Positions 18,505-26,908 of a DNA stretch of 64,000 nucleotides are shown here, piece by piece. Source of the stretch: CAVUMR01 sp963742715 (lineage in GTDB: Bacteria; Actinomycetota; Actinomycetes; Mycobacteriales; Micromonosporaceae); assembly GCA_963742715.1 (NCBI GenBank), contig CAVUMR010000002.1:558001-622000 (forward strand). The letters run 5' to 3'. How positions within the stretch are numbered: the first letter of the stretch is position 1; the number at the start of each line of letters is the position of its first letter. The translations under genes were made by a program, and so were the position numbers. The notes beneath the pieces were generated by a model. It saw only the letters and a list, made by a program, of their open reading frames with translations, was not told where the DNA came from and ran no database searches.

Positions 18505-19122
18505 GTGCATCCGGACACGCGCCGAATCGGAATCATGGGTGGCACGTTCGACCCGATCCATCACGGTCACCTGGTCGCGGCGAGCGAGGTCGCCGGCCGG
18601 TTCGGGCTCGACGAGGTGGTCTTCGTACCGACCGGCCAGCCCTGGCAGAAGGCCGGCTCGTACGTCAGCCCGGCCGAGGACCGGTACCTGATGACGGTGA
18701 TCGCGACCGCGTCGAACCCGCGCTTCTCGGTGAGCCGGGTGGACATCGACCGCAGTGGCCCGACGTACACCGTGGACACGCTGCGGGACCTGCGCCGGCT
18801 GTACGGCCCGGACGTGGACCTGTTCTTCATCACCGGAGCGGACGCGCTGTCGGCGATCCTGTCCTGGAAGGACGCGGACGAGATGTTCGCGCTGGCACAC
18901 TTCGTCGGCGTGACCCGCCCCGGGTACGAGCTGTCCGACGCGCACCTGCCGGAGGACACCGTCACGCTGGTGGAGGTACCGGCGATGGCGATCTCGTCCA
19001 CCGACTGCCGGCAGCGGGTCGGCAACGGCAAGCCGGTGTGGTACCTGGTGCCCGACGGGGTGGTGCAGTACATCGCCAAGCGCCGGCTGTACCGCAACGG
19101 TCCGGCCTCTCCGCCGCGCTGA
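18505..19122 (+). CDS. nadD: Nicotinate-nucleotide adenylyltransferase
   Basis: This 205-residue nucleotidyltransferase joins nicotinate mononucleotide to ATP in NAD synthesis. It has the GTFDPIHHGH signature at 13-22 and the second motif ISSTDCR near the C-terminus (ISST-x-x-R pattern). The GTG at 18505 lies 6 nt after TAGGAT (18493-18498), an arrangement suggesting leaderless transcription. It is followed by rsfS, as in most actinobacteria. Confidence 0.95.
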   Translation: MHPDTRRIGIMGGTFDPIHHGHLVAASEVAGRFGLDEVVFVPTGQPWQKAGSYVSPAEDRYLMTVIATASNPRFSVSRVDIDRSGPTYTVDTLRDLRRLYGPDVDLFFITGADALSAILSWKDADEMFALAHFVGVTRPGYELSDAHLPEDTVTLVEVPAMAISSTDCRQRVGNGKPVWYLVPDGVVQYIAKRRLYRNGPASPPR

Positions 19123-19300
19123 GCAAGGCGGCCGCCGGCTCGTCCCGGCCGGCGTGGCCGGCGGCGGCGGATGGCCGGCGGTAGTCGGCCGTGGCGGGCC
19201 CGGCGACAGGTGCCGTGAGAGGCTTAGGGACAGGTTGCCGGAGGTACAGACAACCTGAATCGCCCCACCGCCCCAGCCGCAGGACAGGAAGGCCCACAGC

Positions 19301-19777
19301 GTGCCCGCATCCGATCGCGCCCGGGAACTCGCGCTCGCCGCGGCCCAGGCCGCCGCCGACAAGAAGGCCCAGGACGTCGTCCTGATCGACGTGACGGACC
19401 ATCTGGTCATCACCGACGTGTTCCTGGTCGCTTCGGCTCCCAGCGAGCGGCAGGTGGCCTCGATCGTCGACGGCATCGAGGAGAAGCTCCGCTCGCTGGA
19501 CGAGAAGCCGGTACGCCGGGAAGGCGAGCGCTCCGGGCGCTGGGTACTGCTCGACTTCGTCGACATCGTGGTACACGTACAGCACTCCGACGAGCGGGAG
19601 TTCTACGCGCTGGACCGGTTGTGGCGCGACTGCCCGGTGATCCCGTTCACCGACCGGGACCTCGCCGCGGCCGAGGGAGCAGACGTCGAAGGAGCAGACG
19701 TCGAAGGAGCAGACGTCGAAGGAGCCGACGGAGTGCCGGTGGACGGCGTGGCCGCGGACGGTACCGCAGATCGATGA
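19301..19777 (+). CDS. rsfS: Ribosome silencing factor RsfS
   Basis: The 158-residue protein contains the family core DVVLIDVTDHLVITDVFLVASAPSERQV and WVLLDFVDIVVHV. RsfS binds ribosomal protein L14 and blocks subunit joining when nutrients are scarce. A GTG start is used, with AGGACAGGAAGG upstream. The C-terminal 38 residues lie outside the conserved domain and include three copies of the pentapeptide GADVE from a 15-nt tandem repeat (about 19675-19725). The stop overlaps the next ATG (ATGA). Confidence 0.93.
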   Translation: MPASDRARELALAAAQAAADKKAQDVVLIDVTDHLVITDVFLVASAPSERQVASIVDGIEEKLRSLDEKPVRREGERSGRWVLLDFVDIVVHVQHSDEREFYALDRLWRDCPVIPFTDRDLAAAEGADVEGADVEGADVEGADGVPVDGVAADGTADR

Positions 19778-20376
19778 CCCGTCTGATCGTCTGGCGGCAC
19801 GGTCAGACCGCCTGGAACCACTCCAAGCGGGTGCAGGGCCAGGCCGACATCGACCTGGACGAGACCGGCCGGGCGCAGACCGAGCAGGCGGCCGGAGTAC
19901 TGGCCAGGCTGCGGCCGGAGCTGATCGTCTCCAGTGACCTGCGCCGGGCGCGGGCCACCGCCGGGGCGCTGGCGGCGGTGACCGGGCTGCCCGTACAGGT
20001 CGACCAGCGGCTGCGGGAGCGTCACTTCGGCACCTGGCAGGGGCGTACCCAGGAGGAGCTGATCGCCGCCTACCCGGACGACTTCGCGCGCTGGCGGGCC
20101 GGTGAGGATCTCCCGGAGTACGGCATGGAGCCGTTGGACGATCTCGGCAAGCGGGTGGCCGAGGCGCTGCAGGACGCGGCGGATACCGCGGCCGGTGGCA
20201 CCGTGGTGGTCGCCACGCACGGGCTCGCGGCCCGGCACGGGTGCCGGTTCCTGCTCGGCTGGCCGCCGGAGCTGGTCCGTACCATGATCGGCCTGGCCAA
20301 TTGCCACTGGACGGAGTTGCGCCATGACGGCGCGTCCTGGCGGCTGTACGCGTACAACGTCGGCCATAGCGCCTGA
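19774..20376 (+). CDS. Histidine phosphatase (phosphoglycerate mutase-like)
   Basis: The 200-residue protein starts at the ATG overlapping the rsfS stop. The catalytic RHG is at residues 8-10 (WRHGQTAWN), with the further conserved segments ERHFGTWQG and the second histidine in VVVATHGLAARH. It belongs to the cofactor-dependent PGM/histidine phosphatase group. In actinobacteria the gene next to rsfS is often annotated as a glucosyl-3-phosphoglycerate phosphatase, which fits the position but cannot be confirmed here. Confidence 0.9.
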   Translation: MTRLIVWRHGQTAWNHSKRVQGQADIDLDETGRAQTEQAAGVLARLRPELIVSSDLRRARATAGALAAVTGLPVQVDQRLRERHFGTWQGRTQEELIAAYPDDFARWRAGEDLPEYGMEPLDDLGKRVAEALQDAADTAAGGTVVVATHGLAARHGCRFLLGWPPELVRTMIGLANCHWTELRHDGASWRLYAYNVGHSA

Positions 20377-20455
20377 CCTGCGATTTCGCGGTCCGGGGGG
20401 ATCCGGTCGGAACCTGCCGGCGGCGACCCGCGTCGAAATGGGTGTGACTACGTTG

Positions 20456-20878
20456 ATGCCAAATACCCGTAATGTCCGGTCCACTCGACGGCTGCTGGCC
20501 GCGGGGATCCTGTTCGGCACTCTGGCCGGCGGGCTGGCGGGATGCGGTTCAGCGGACGACAGTTCGAGTAGCGCATCCCCGACGTCCAGTCCGCGGATTC
20601 CGACGCACGACCCGTCGTCCGCGAGTCCGTCCGGGCCGAGCCTGCCGAAGCCGACCGGTCCGGTGCAGACCAGACAGGGCAAGATCGAAGCCGGGGTCGA
20701 GCCCGGTTGCGTCCTGCTCAAGGCGACGGACAAGAAGGTGTACCTGCTCGTCGGCGGCAACTCGAAGATCCTCACCCCGGGCGCGCCGGTGGTCGTCAAG
20801 GGCTACCCGCAGCCGGACCTGATGAGCACCTGCCAGCAGGGCGAGCCGTTCCAGGTGACGGAGGCCCGCCGGTCCTGA
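20456..20878 (+). CDS. Small lipoprotein of unknown function
   Basis: Started at the ATG 20456, the protein has 140 residues; an in-frame ATG at 20438 would add six. The N-terminus is a lipoprotein signal: RRL, then a hydrophobic stretch, then the lipobox LAGC. A Ser/Pro/Thr-rich linker of about 45 residues follows, then a compact domain (GVEPGCVLLKATDKKVYLLVGGN) ending with a cysteine that may pair with the one in EPGC. It is probably anchored to the outside of the membrane. No named family is recognised. Confidence 0.75.
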   Translation: MPNTRNVRSTRRLLAAGILFGTLAGGLAGCGSADDSSSSASPTSSPRIPTHDPSSASPSGPSLPKPTGPVQTRQGKIEAGVEPGCVLLKATDKKVYLLVGGNSKILTPGAPVVVKGYPQPDLMSTCQQGEPFQVTEARRS

Positions 20879-20961
20879 CCGGCCCATCGTGGGTCGCGGT
20901 TGGTGCGGGCAGTGGCGCGGCCGTGGTGCGGGTGCGCTGGTGAGAGTCGCGCCGTGTTCTC

Positions 20962-21828
20962 ATGGTCGGCGTGAGCCGTGACCGTGTTGCCGTGGTGACC
21001 GACTCGACCGCGTACCTGCCCGACCCGCACCCCGCCGACTGCGAGCTTCACGTGGTGCCGCTGCAGGTGGTGGTGGCCGGACAGCCCGGTCAGGAGGGAG
21101 TCGACGTCACTCCCGCCGACGTCGCCCGGGCGCTGTCCGGTCGCGGCACGGTCACCACGTCGCGGCCCGCACCGGGACAGTTCGCCGAGGTGTACGAGCG
21201 GTTGCTCGCCGCCGGCGCGCCCGGCGTTGTCTCGGTGCACCTGTCCAGCAGGCTTTCCGGTACGTACGACACCGCGGTCGCGGCCGCGGCCGACTTCGAC
21301 GGTCGGGTGACCGTGGTCGACTCCCGGTCGACCGGGATGGGCCTCGGCTTCCCGGCGCTCGCGGCCGGTGCGGCCGCCGCCCGTGGGACGGATCCGGCGG
21401 GAGTACTGCAAGCAGCGCTCGACGCCGTGGCGGCCACCACGACTCTGTTCTATGTGGACACGCTCGAGTTTCTCCGTCGCGGCGGCCGGATCGGCGCGGC
21501 CACGGCACTGCTCGGTACCGCCCTGTCGGTCAAGCCACTCCTGCACGTCGTCGACGGCGAGGTCGTACTCCGGGAGAAGTTGCGTACCGCCACCCGCGGC
21601 ATGGCCCGGCTGGAGGAGATCGCGGTCGAGCTGGCCGGCGACGAACCGGTCGACGTCGCGGTACACCATCTCGCCGCGTCCGCCCGTGCCGCCGCCCTGG
21701 CCGAGCGACTCCAGGCACGGCTGCCGGGGCTGCGCCGGTTGTACACCTCCGAGGTCGGTGCCGCGGTCGGTGCGCATTGCGGTCCCGGACTGGTCGGCAT
21801 GGTCGTGTGCCGGCAGCCCGGGTCCTAG
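20962..21828 (+). CDS. DegV family fatty-acid-binding protein
   Basis: The 288-residue protein has the DegV fold: VAVVTDSTAYLP at the start, SRPAPGQFAEVYE, and the SSRLSGTY segment that helps bind the fatty-acid head group, then DSRSTGMGLG and FLRRGGRIG. In Gram-positive bacteria such proteins bind fatty acids and hand them to a kinase; no FakA-like kinase gene lies in this window. It stands alone between the lipoprotein and the competence-type genes. Confidence 0.92.
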   Translation: MVGVSRDRVAVVTDSTAYLPDPHPADCELHVVPLQVVVAGQPGQEGVDVTPADVARALSGRGTVTTSRPAPGQFAEVYERLLAAGAPGVVSVHLSSRLSGTYDTAVAAAADFDGRVTVVDSRSTGMGLGFPALAAGAAAARGTDPAGVLQAALDAVAATTTLFYVDTLEFLRRGGRIGAATALLGTALSVKPLLHVVDGEVVLREKLRTATRGMARLEEIAVELAGDEPVDVAVHHLAASARAAALAERLQARLPGLRRLYTSEVGAAVGAHCGPGLVGMVVCRQPGS

Positions 21829-21933
21829 CACCCGCGCCGGCTGTCGTCCAGTACGTCCACAGCCGGCTCCGTTGTCCACAGTGGGCGGTCCTGGGCCCGG
21901 CGTCTGCCGGCCGCGGTACCTACCGTCCTGCGG

Positions 21934-23142
21934 GTGACGGATCGATGTTCGTTGACCGACCAGGAGACGGCCCGGGTCCGGTTGTCGCGTGCGCTCGCGG
22001 ATCACGCCGGCCGGTCTGGTGAGCCGGCACCCGGCACCGTTTCCGACGGTGATGGCGGTCCCGATGGTGCGGGCCGGTCGTCCGGTGAGCCGGCGACCAG
22101 CCCCGGTTCCGATGGTGATGGCAGTCCCGATGGTGCGGGCCGGTCGTCTGGTGAGCCGGCACCCGGCACCGTTTCCGACGGTGATGGCGGTCCCGATGGT
22201 GCGGGCCGGTCGTCCGGTGAGCCGGCGACCAGCCCCGGTTCCGATGGTGATGGCAGTCCCGATGGTGCGGGCCGGTCGTCTGGTGAGCCGGCACCCGGCA
22301 CCGTTTCCGACGGCGATGGCAGTCCCGATGGTGCGGGCCGGTCGTCCGGTGAGCCGGGCTCTGCCGGGGCGCCTCCTCGCCCCCGAGCCACTCCCGCGGC
22401 GCTCGCCGCTGCGCCCGCCGGGGGCATGGGCGGGGGTCCGGCGGCTATCGATGACGTGCCGGCCACACCGATCGAGGCCGCTGCCGCTGCTCCTGAGATC
22501 GCAGTCGCGCCCGTCGCCGGAGTTCGGCATCGACTGCCCGGTCTGCTCGGGCTGACCGGCGCGCGATTCGATCCGGGTCGGCCCGGAGTGCGGGCTCTCG
22601 CCGCGGTCGCGGTCGTGGTGGTGGTGATCGCCGGCGTGCTCGCCTGGCGGTCCCGGCCGCACGCGGAGGTGGTGCCGGCACCGGCGGTTCCGGAGGTCGG
22701 GGCGGCGAGCCCGTCGACGGAGCGACTCGTGGTCGCCGTGGCCGGTCGGGTGCACCATCCCGGGCTGGTCCGGTTGCCGGCGGGTGCGAGGGTCGCTGAC
22801 GCGGTCGAGGGCGCTGGCGGGGCGCTGGCCGGTACCGATCTGGGCCTGCTGAACCTCGCCCGCAAGGTGACCGATGGCGAGCTGATCGTGGTCGGTGCCG
22901 CTCCGGCGCCGGCCGGCGGTGCCGGAGGCGCGGCCGCCGCCGGAGCGGACGGCAAGGTCAGCCTCAACGCCGCGACCACCGAACAGCTCGACGCGCTGCC
23001 CGGCGTCGGACCGGTAACCGCCCAGCGCATCGTGGACTACCGGGAGAAGCACGGCGGCTTCCGCGCCGTGAGCGAGTTGCAGCAGGTCGACGGCATCGGG
23101 CCGTCCCGATATGAGCAGCTCAAGGATCTGGTGACGGTGTGA
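21934..23142 (+). CDS. comEA: ComEA-like helix-hairpin-helix DNA-binding protein with repeat-expanded N-terminus
   Basis: The protein has 402 residues. The first 140 are low complexity, dominated by five 22-residue repeats (GRSSGEPA and SDGDG-PDGA blocks). A hydrophobic helix at about 225-243 anchors it in the membrane. An SLBB domain follows (VAVAGRVHHPGLVRLPAGARVADAVEGAGG). The C-terminus has two helix-hairpin-helix motifs (LDALPGVGPVTAQRIVDYR and GIGPSRYEQL) that bind double-stranded DNA. The GTG at 21934 lies 7 nt after TACCGT (21921-21926), suggesting a leaderless message. Its stop overlaps the comEC start by 4 nt. The repeats are an unusual addition. Confidence 0.9.
   Translation: MTDRCSLTDQETARVRLSRALADHAGRSGEPAPGTVSDGDGGPDGAGRSSGEPATSPGSDGDGSPDGAGRSSGEPAPGTVSDGDGGPDGAGRSSGEPATSPGSDGDGSPDGAGRSSGEPAPGTVSDGDGSPDGAGRSSGEPGSAGAPPRPRATPAALAAAPAGGMGGGPAAIDDVPATPIEAAAAAPEIAVAPVAGVRHRLPGLLGLTGARFDPGRPGVRALAAVAVVVVVIAGVLAWRSRPHAEVVPAPAVPEVGAASPSTERLVVAVAGRVHHPGLVRLPAGARVADAVEGAGGALAGTDLGLLNLARKVTDGELIVVGAAPAPAGGAGGAAAAGADGKVSLNAATTEQLDALPGVGPVTAQRIVDYREKHGGFRAVSELQQVDGIGPSRYEQLKDLVTV
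22018..22347 (+). repeat. 66-nt tandem repeat, five units, alternating A/B types
   Basis: Units start at 22018, 22084, 22150, 22216 and 22282, and a partial sixth begins at 22348. Odd units share one version (...CACCCGGCACCGTTTCC...) and even units another (...CGACCAGCCCCGGTTCC...), so the real period is an A+B pair of 132 nt. This points to duplication of a pair rather than slippage of single units. All units are in frame inside comEA. Confidence 0.95.
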
Positions 23143-25640
23143 CCGGCCGCCGCCCGGCCCCGGCCACCGGCTCTGCCCTGCCCACCGGCTCTGCCCTGTC
23201 CACCGGCTCTGCCCTGTCCACCGGCTCTGCCCTGTCCACCGGCTCTGCCCTGTCCACCGGCTCTGCCCTGTCCACTGGCCGCACCGCACCGGCCGGTCTC
23301 GATCTGCGGCTGGCCGGCCTCGCCGTGGGCGCCTGGCTCGCCGCGCTGGCCAGTCTCTACCTGACCGCGACGTGGGCGCTCGGGCTGGCCGCCGGCGCGG
23401 CCGCCTGCGCCGCCGTGACGTGGTGGTTCGGCCTGTCCCGCGCCACCGCCGGCCGAGGCGCTCACCGGCACCGGTGGTTCGCCGCGATCGTGGTGGTCCT
23501 CATCGGCGTACTGTGCGGCGCTGCCGCGACCTCGGCCCGTACCGCCGCCCGCGATGCCCAACCGCTGGCGTCGCTCGCGCGGCAGCACGCCACCGGCACC
23601 GTGGAACTGGTCGTCTCGGACGACCCCCGGGCGGTACGCGGGGCCCCCAACCGGCCGCCGCGCTGGGCGGTACCAGCGACAATGCGACAGCTCGAGACGG
23701 GCGACCAGACGGTTCGGCTCGACGTCCGGGTCGTCGTGCTGGCAGCCGATCCCGGTTGGCGGGCGGTACTGCCCGGCCAGCGGGTGAGCGCGGAAGCGAC
23801 ACTGCTGCCGCGTCTCGGTGGCGACCTGCAGGCGGCGACCCTGTCGATCTCCGACGCGCCGTCCCGGCTCGGCGACCCGCCCTGGTATCAGCGGCTCGCC
23901 GGTCAGCTCCGTGCCGGGCTGCGCGACGCGTGCCGTGGCCTGCCGGCCGAACCGCGGGGCCTGCTGCCCGGCCTGGTCGTGGGTGACACCAGCGGGCTCG
24001 ACCCGACCATCGAGGAGTCCTTCCGTACCACCGGCATGACGCACCTGGTGGCCGTCTCCGGCTCGAACCTGGCCATTGTCATCGGCTGCGTGCTGCTGTG
24101 CGCCCGGTGGTGCCGGGTCGGCCCGCGGGTCCGGGTCGCGCTCGCCGGATTCGCGCTGGTCGGGTTCGTTGTGCTGGCCCGGCCGTCGCCGAGCGTGCTG
24201 CGGGCGGCGGTGATGGGTGCGATCGGCATCGTGGCGCTCGCGACCGGCCGCCCGAAGTCCGCCCTGCCGGCGCTCGCCGCGGCCGTATTCGTGCTGGTAC
24301 TGGTCGACCCGGGGTTGGCCGCCGACGCGGGGTTCGCGCTGTCCGTGCTCGCCACCGCCGGGCTGCTGCTGCTCGCACCGTCCTGGCGGGACGGCCTGCG
24401 GGCCCGCGGGGTACCGGCCGGAATAGCCGAGGCGCTGGCCGTACCGGCCGCCGCGCACGTCGCCTGCTCACCGGTGATCGCCGCGCTGTCCGGGACGTTC
24501 AGCGTGGTGGCCGTACCCGCGAACCTGCTGGCCGGTCCGGCCGTGGCGCCGGCCACGATCCTGGGAGTGGTCGCCACGGTCGCCTCACCGGTGTGGCCAG
24601 GTGCTGCGCACCTGCTGGCCTGGCTCGCTGGCTGGCCCGCGTACTGGCTGGTCCTGGTGGCCCGGTACGGGGCGCGGGCACCCGCCGCGGTGGCGCCCTG
24701 GCCCGGCGGGGCCGCCGGCGGACTGCTGCTCGCGGCGGTACTCGTCGTGCTGCTCGTGTTGACGCGGCACGGGATGCTGCGGCGGATCCTCCTGATCGGG
24801 GCGGTGGCCGCGGTGATCGGCGCGGCGCCGGTGCGGATCGTCACCACCGGCTGGCCGCCGGACGGGTGGATCTTCGTCGCCTGCTCGGTGGGGCAGGGCG
24901 ACGCGCTGGTCCTTCCCGTGGCCGCCGGGCAGGCGGTGGTCATCGACGCCGGACCGGATCCCACCGAGGTGGATCGCTGCCTGCGCGAGCTCGGCGTACG
25001 TACCGTCGTGCTGCTCGTGATCAGCCACTACCACGCCGATCACGTGGCCGGGGTGAGCGGCGTGTTCCGCGGCCGGCAGGTCCTCGCCGTGGCGGCAGGC
25101 CCGCATCAGGACCCGATCGGCGGACGCCGGCAGGTGCTGAACGAGGCGACCGCGCGGCGGTTGACCGTCGGTACGCCGTCGCCCGGTTGGTCGTACCAGG
25201 CCGGAGTGCTGCGGCTGACCGTCATCGGGCCGGTCCACCAGGTCGCGGACACCCGGTCCGACCCGAACAACAACTCCCTGGTCGTACGAGCGGTGGTGCG
25301 GGGCGTTCCGATCCTGTTGCCCGGCGATGCCGAAGCAGAGGAACAGGCCAGCCTGCTGGCCGAACACGAGCCGGTACAGGCAGCGGTGTTGAAGATCGCC
25401 CACCACGGCTCGGCGTACCAGAGCCAGGAGTTTCTCGCCGAGGTCCGGCCGGCGATCGCGGTGGCGTCCGTGGGCGTGCACAACGACTACGGCCACCCCA
25501 ACCCGGGGTTGCTCGCCCGGCTCCGCGCGGCGGGCGCCCGGGTGCTCCGTACCGATCAGGACGGTGACATCGCGGTGGTCCTCCACGATGGTCGGCTGAT
25601 CGCGGTGGGGCACGGCATACCACCGGGGAGGACACGGTGA
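23139..25640 (+). CDS. comEC: ComEC/Rec2 family DNA-uptake channel protein
   Basis: This 833-residue membrane protein would form the inner-membrane channel for single-stranded DNA. Residues 1-50 are a TGSALS hexapeptide repeat. A DUF4131-like domain and then the competence domain with about ten helices follow (the signature MTHLVAVSGSNLAIV is present). The C-terminal metallo-beta-lactamase-like domain has HYHADH, with H630, H632, D634 and H635. The GTG overlaps the comEA stop. Actinomycetes commonly keep comEA-comEC-holA although natural competence is rarely shown, so whether DNA uptake works here is open. Confidence 0.93.
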   Translation: MTGRRPAPATGSALPTGSALSTGSALSTGSALSTGSALSTGSALSTGRTAPAGLDLRLAGLAVGAWLAALASLYLTATWALGLAAGAAACAAVTWWFGLSRATAGRGAHRHRWFAAIVVVLIGVLCGAAATSARTAARDAQPLASLARQHATGTVELVVSDDPRAVRGAPNRPPRWAVPATMRQLETGDQTVRLDVRVVVLAADPGWRAVLPGQRVSAEATLLPRLGGDLQAATLSISDAPSRLGDPPWYQRLAGQLRAGLRDACRGLPAEPRGLLPGLVVGDTSGLDPTIEESFRTTGMTHLVAVSGSNLAIVIGCVLLCARWCRVGPRVRVALAGFALVGFVVLARPSPSVLRAAVMGAIGIVALATGRPKSALPALAAAVFVLVLVDPGLAADAGFALSVLATAGLLLLAPSWRDGLRARGVPAGIAEALAVPAAAHVACSPVIAALSGTFSVVAVPANLLAGPAVAPATILGVVATVASPVWPGAAHLLAWLAGWPAYWLVLVARYGARAPAAVAPWPGGAAGGLLLAAVLVVLLVLTRHGMLRRILLIGAVAAVIGAAPVRIVTTGWPPDGWIFVACSVGQGDALVLPVAAGQAVVIDAGPDPTEVDRCLRELGVRTVVLLVISHYHADHVAGVSGVFRGRQVLAVAAGPHQDPIGGRRQVLNEATARRLTVGTPSPGWSYQAGVLRLTVIGPVHQVADTRSDPNNNSLVVRAVVRGVPILLPGDAEAEEQASLLAEHEPVQAAVLKIAHHGSAYQSQEFLAEVRPAIAVASVGVHNDYGHPNPGLLARLRAAGARVLRTDQDGDIAVVLHDGRLIAVGHGIPPGRTR
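23169..23276 (+). repeat. 18-nt tandem repeat at the 5' end of comEC, six units
   Basis: Six near-identical copies of GGCTCTGCCCTGTCCACC (the first has CCC in place of TCC) run without spacers and encode the hexapeptide GSALST. They sit ahead of the first membrane helix, where length change would be tolerated, and the period keeps the frame. Confidence 0.95.
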
Positions 25641-25849
25641 CCTGGATCAATCACTACCCGTATCCCCGTGGTGTCCTCACGGTTAACGAAGCATGGGTAG
25701 CTTGCGACACCGTTGCGGCACGACTGTCCGTACCGGTCCGCGACGGCGGGCCGCTGCGAGCCGTGCCGCGTCCGCGGGGCCGCGATGTGACGCCGGGACG
25801 GGTGATGCGGGCAGCGGCCGGCCCGCGCGGTCGTGCGACGATGGGCGGC

Positions 25850-26836
25850 GTGACGTCCCCGCCTCCACCGGTGCGGTTGGTCCTTGGTGACGAAGAGCTA
25901 CTGGCCAACCGGGCTGTGGCCGCGGTGATCGCGGCGGCCCGTGCCGAGGCGGCGGACGTCGACATCGGCGAGTACGAAGCGGGTGGCCTGGTCGCCGGGG
26001 AGCTCGCCGAGCTGGTGAGCCCGTCCCTGTTCGGCGGTCGCCGCGTGGTCGTGATCCGCGGCGGTGAGTCGGCGAAGAAGGATCTTGTCGAGGCGCTGCT
26101 GCGGTACGTCCGCGATCCCGCCGACGAGGTGAGCCTGGTCGTCACCCACACCGGCGGTGGTGGCGCCCGGGCAAAGGTGCTGGTCGACGGCCTTCGGGAT
26201 GCCGGCGCCGAGGTCGTCCAGGTACCCCGGGTCACCAAGTACCGGGACCGGCTGGCGTTCGTCCGGGACGAGATCCGCGGGCTCGGTGGTCGGTGTGCGG
26301 ACGATGCCGCGGACGTCCTGCTGTCCGCGGTCGGCAACGACCTCCGGGAACTCGCCTCGGCCTGCTCCCAGCTGGTGGCCGACACCGACGGTCGGATCAC
26401 CGTCGAGGTGGTGAACCGGTACTACCGCGGTCGTGCCGAGGTGACCGGGTTCACCGTGGCGGACGCGGCCATGGTCGGCGACATACCGGCCGCCCTGGAG
26501 GCGCTGCGCTGGGCGCTCGCCGTAGGGGTGGATCCGGTGCCGATCGCCGACGCGATCGCGGACGGAGTGCGTACGGTAGCGAGGGTCGCGAGCGCGGGCC
26601 GGGGCAACCCGTACCAGTTGGCGTCCACGCTCGGCATGCCGCCGTGGAAGGTCGAGCGTGCCCAGCGGCAGGCGCGCGGGTGGACAGCAGCTGGCCTGGC
26701 CGACGCGATGCAGGCCGCCGCGGACGCGAACGCCGCGGTCAAGGGCGGTTCGGACCACCGCGCGTACGCCCTGGAGCACGCGCTCATCCGGGTGGCCCAG
26801 GCACGCGGCGCGGGAGACCATCCGACTGCGCGGTAG
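25850..26836 (+). CDS. holA: DNA polymerase III delta subunit (clamp loader)
   Basis: Started at the GTG 25850, the protein has 328 residues; the ATG at 25841 would add MGG. The GTG is preferred because it follows the -10-like GACGAT (25837-25842) by 7 nt, as expected for a leaderless message. The sequence begins PVRLVLGDEELLANRAV, then has FGGRRVVVIRGGE and the C-terminal DHRAYALEHALIRVAQ, all typical of actinobacterial HolA. Delta opens the sliding clamp. It follows comEC as in most relatives, but is separated from it by about 210 nt with no other gene. Confidence 0.9.
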   Translation: MTSPPPPVRLVLGDEELLANRAVAAVIAAARAEAADVDIGEYEAGGLVAGELAELVSPSLFGGRRVVVIRGGESAKKDLVEALLRYVRDPADEVSLVVTHTGGGGARAKVLVDGLRDAGAEVVQVPRVTKYRDRLAFVRDEIRGLGGRCADDAADVLLSAVGNDLRELASACSQLVADTDGRITVEVVNRYYRGRAEVTGFTVADAAMVGDIPAALEALRWALAVGVDPVPIADAIADGVRTVARVASAGRGNPYQLASTLGMPPWKVERAQRQARGWTAAGLADAMQAAADANAAVKGGSDHRAYALEHALIRVAQARGAGDHPTAR

Positions 26837-26908
26837 GGCTCGGCCGCCGGCGGCGGGAGTAGCGGCAGTGCGTTCGGGGCACTGGTGCGGTCAAGGAGGA
26901 GAGACGCG

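Noticed and set aside
20803..23289. Long minus-strand open frame opposite degV and comEA with repeated WTGQSR units
   Set aside because: The repeats are the reverse reading of the comEA and comEC coding repeats; the plus-strand proteins are well supported.
21934..25640. Evidence of natural competence
   Set aside because: ComEA and ComEC alone are widespread in actinomycetes; no pilus or other uptake genes are in the window, so function cannot be claimed.
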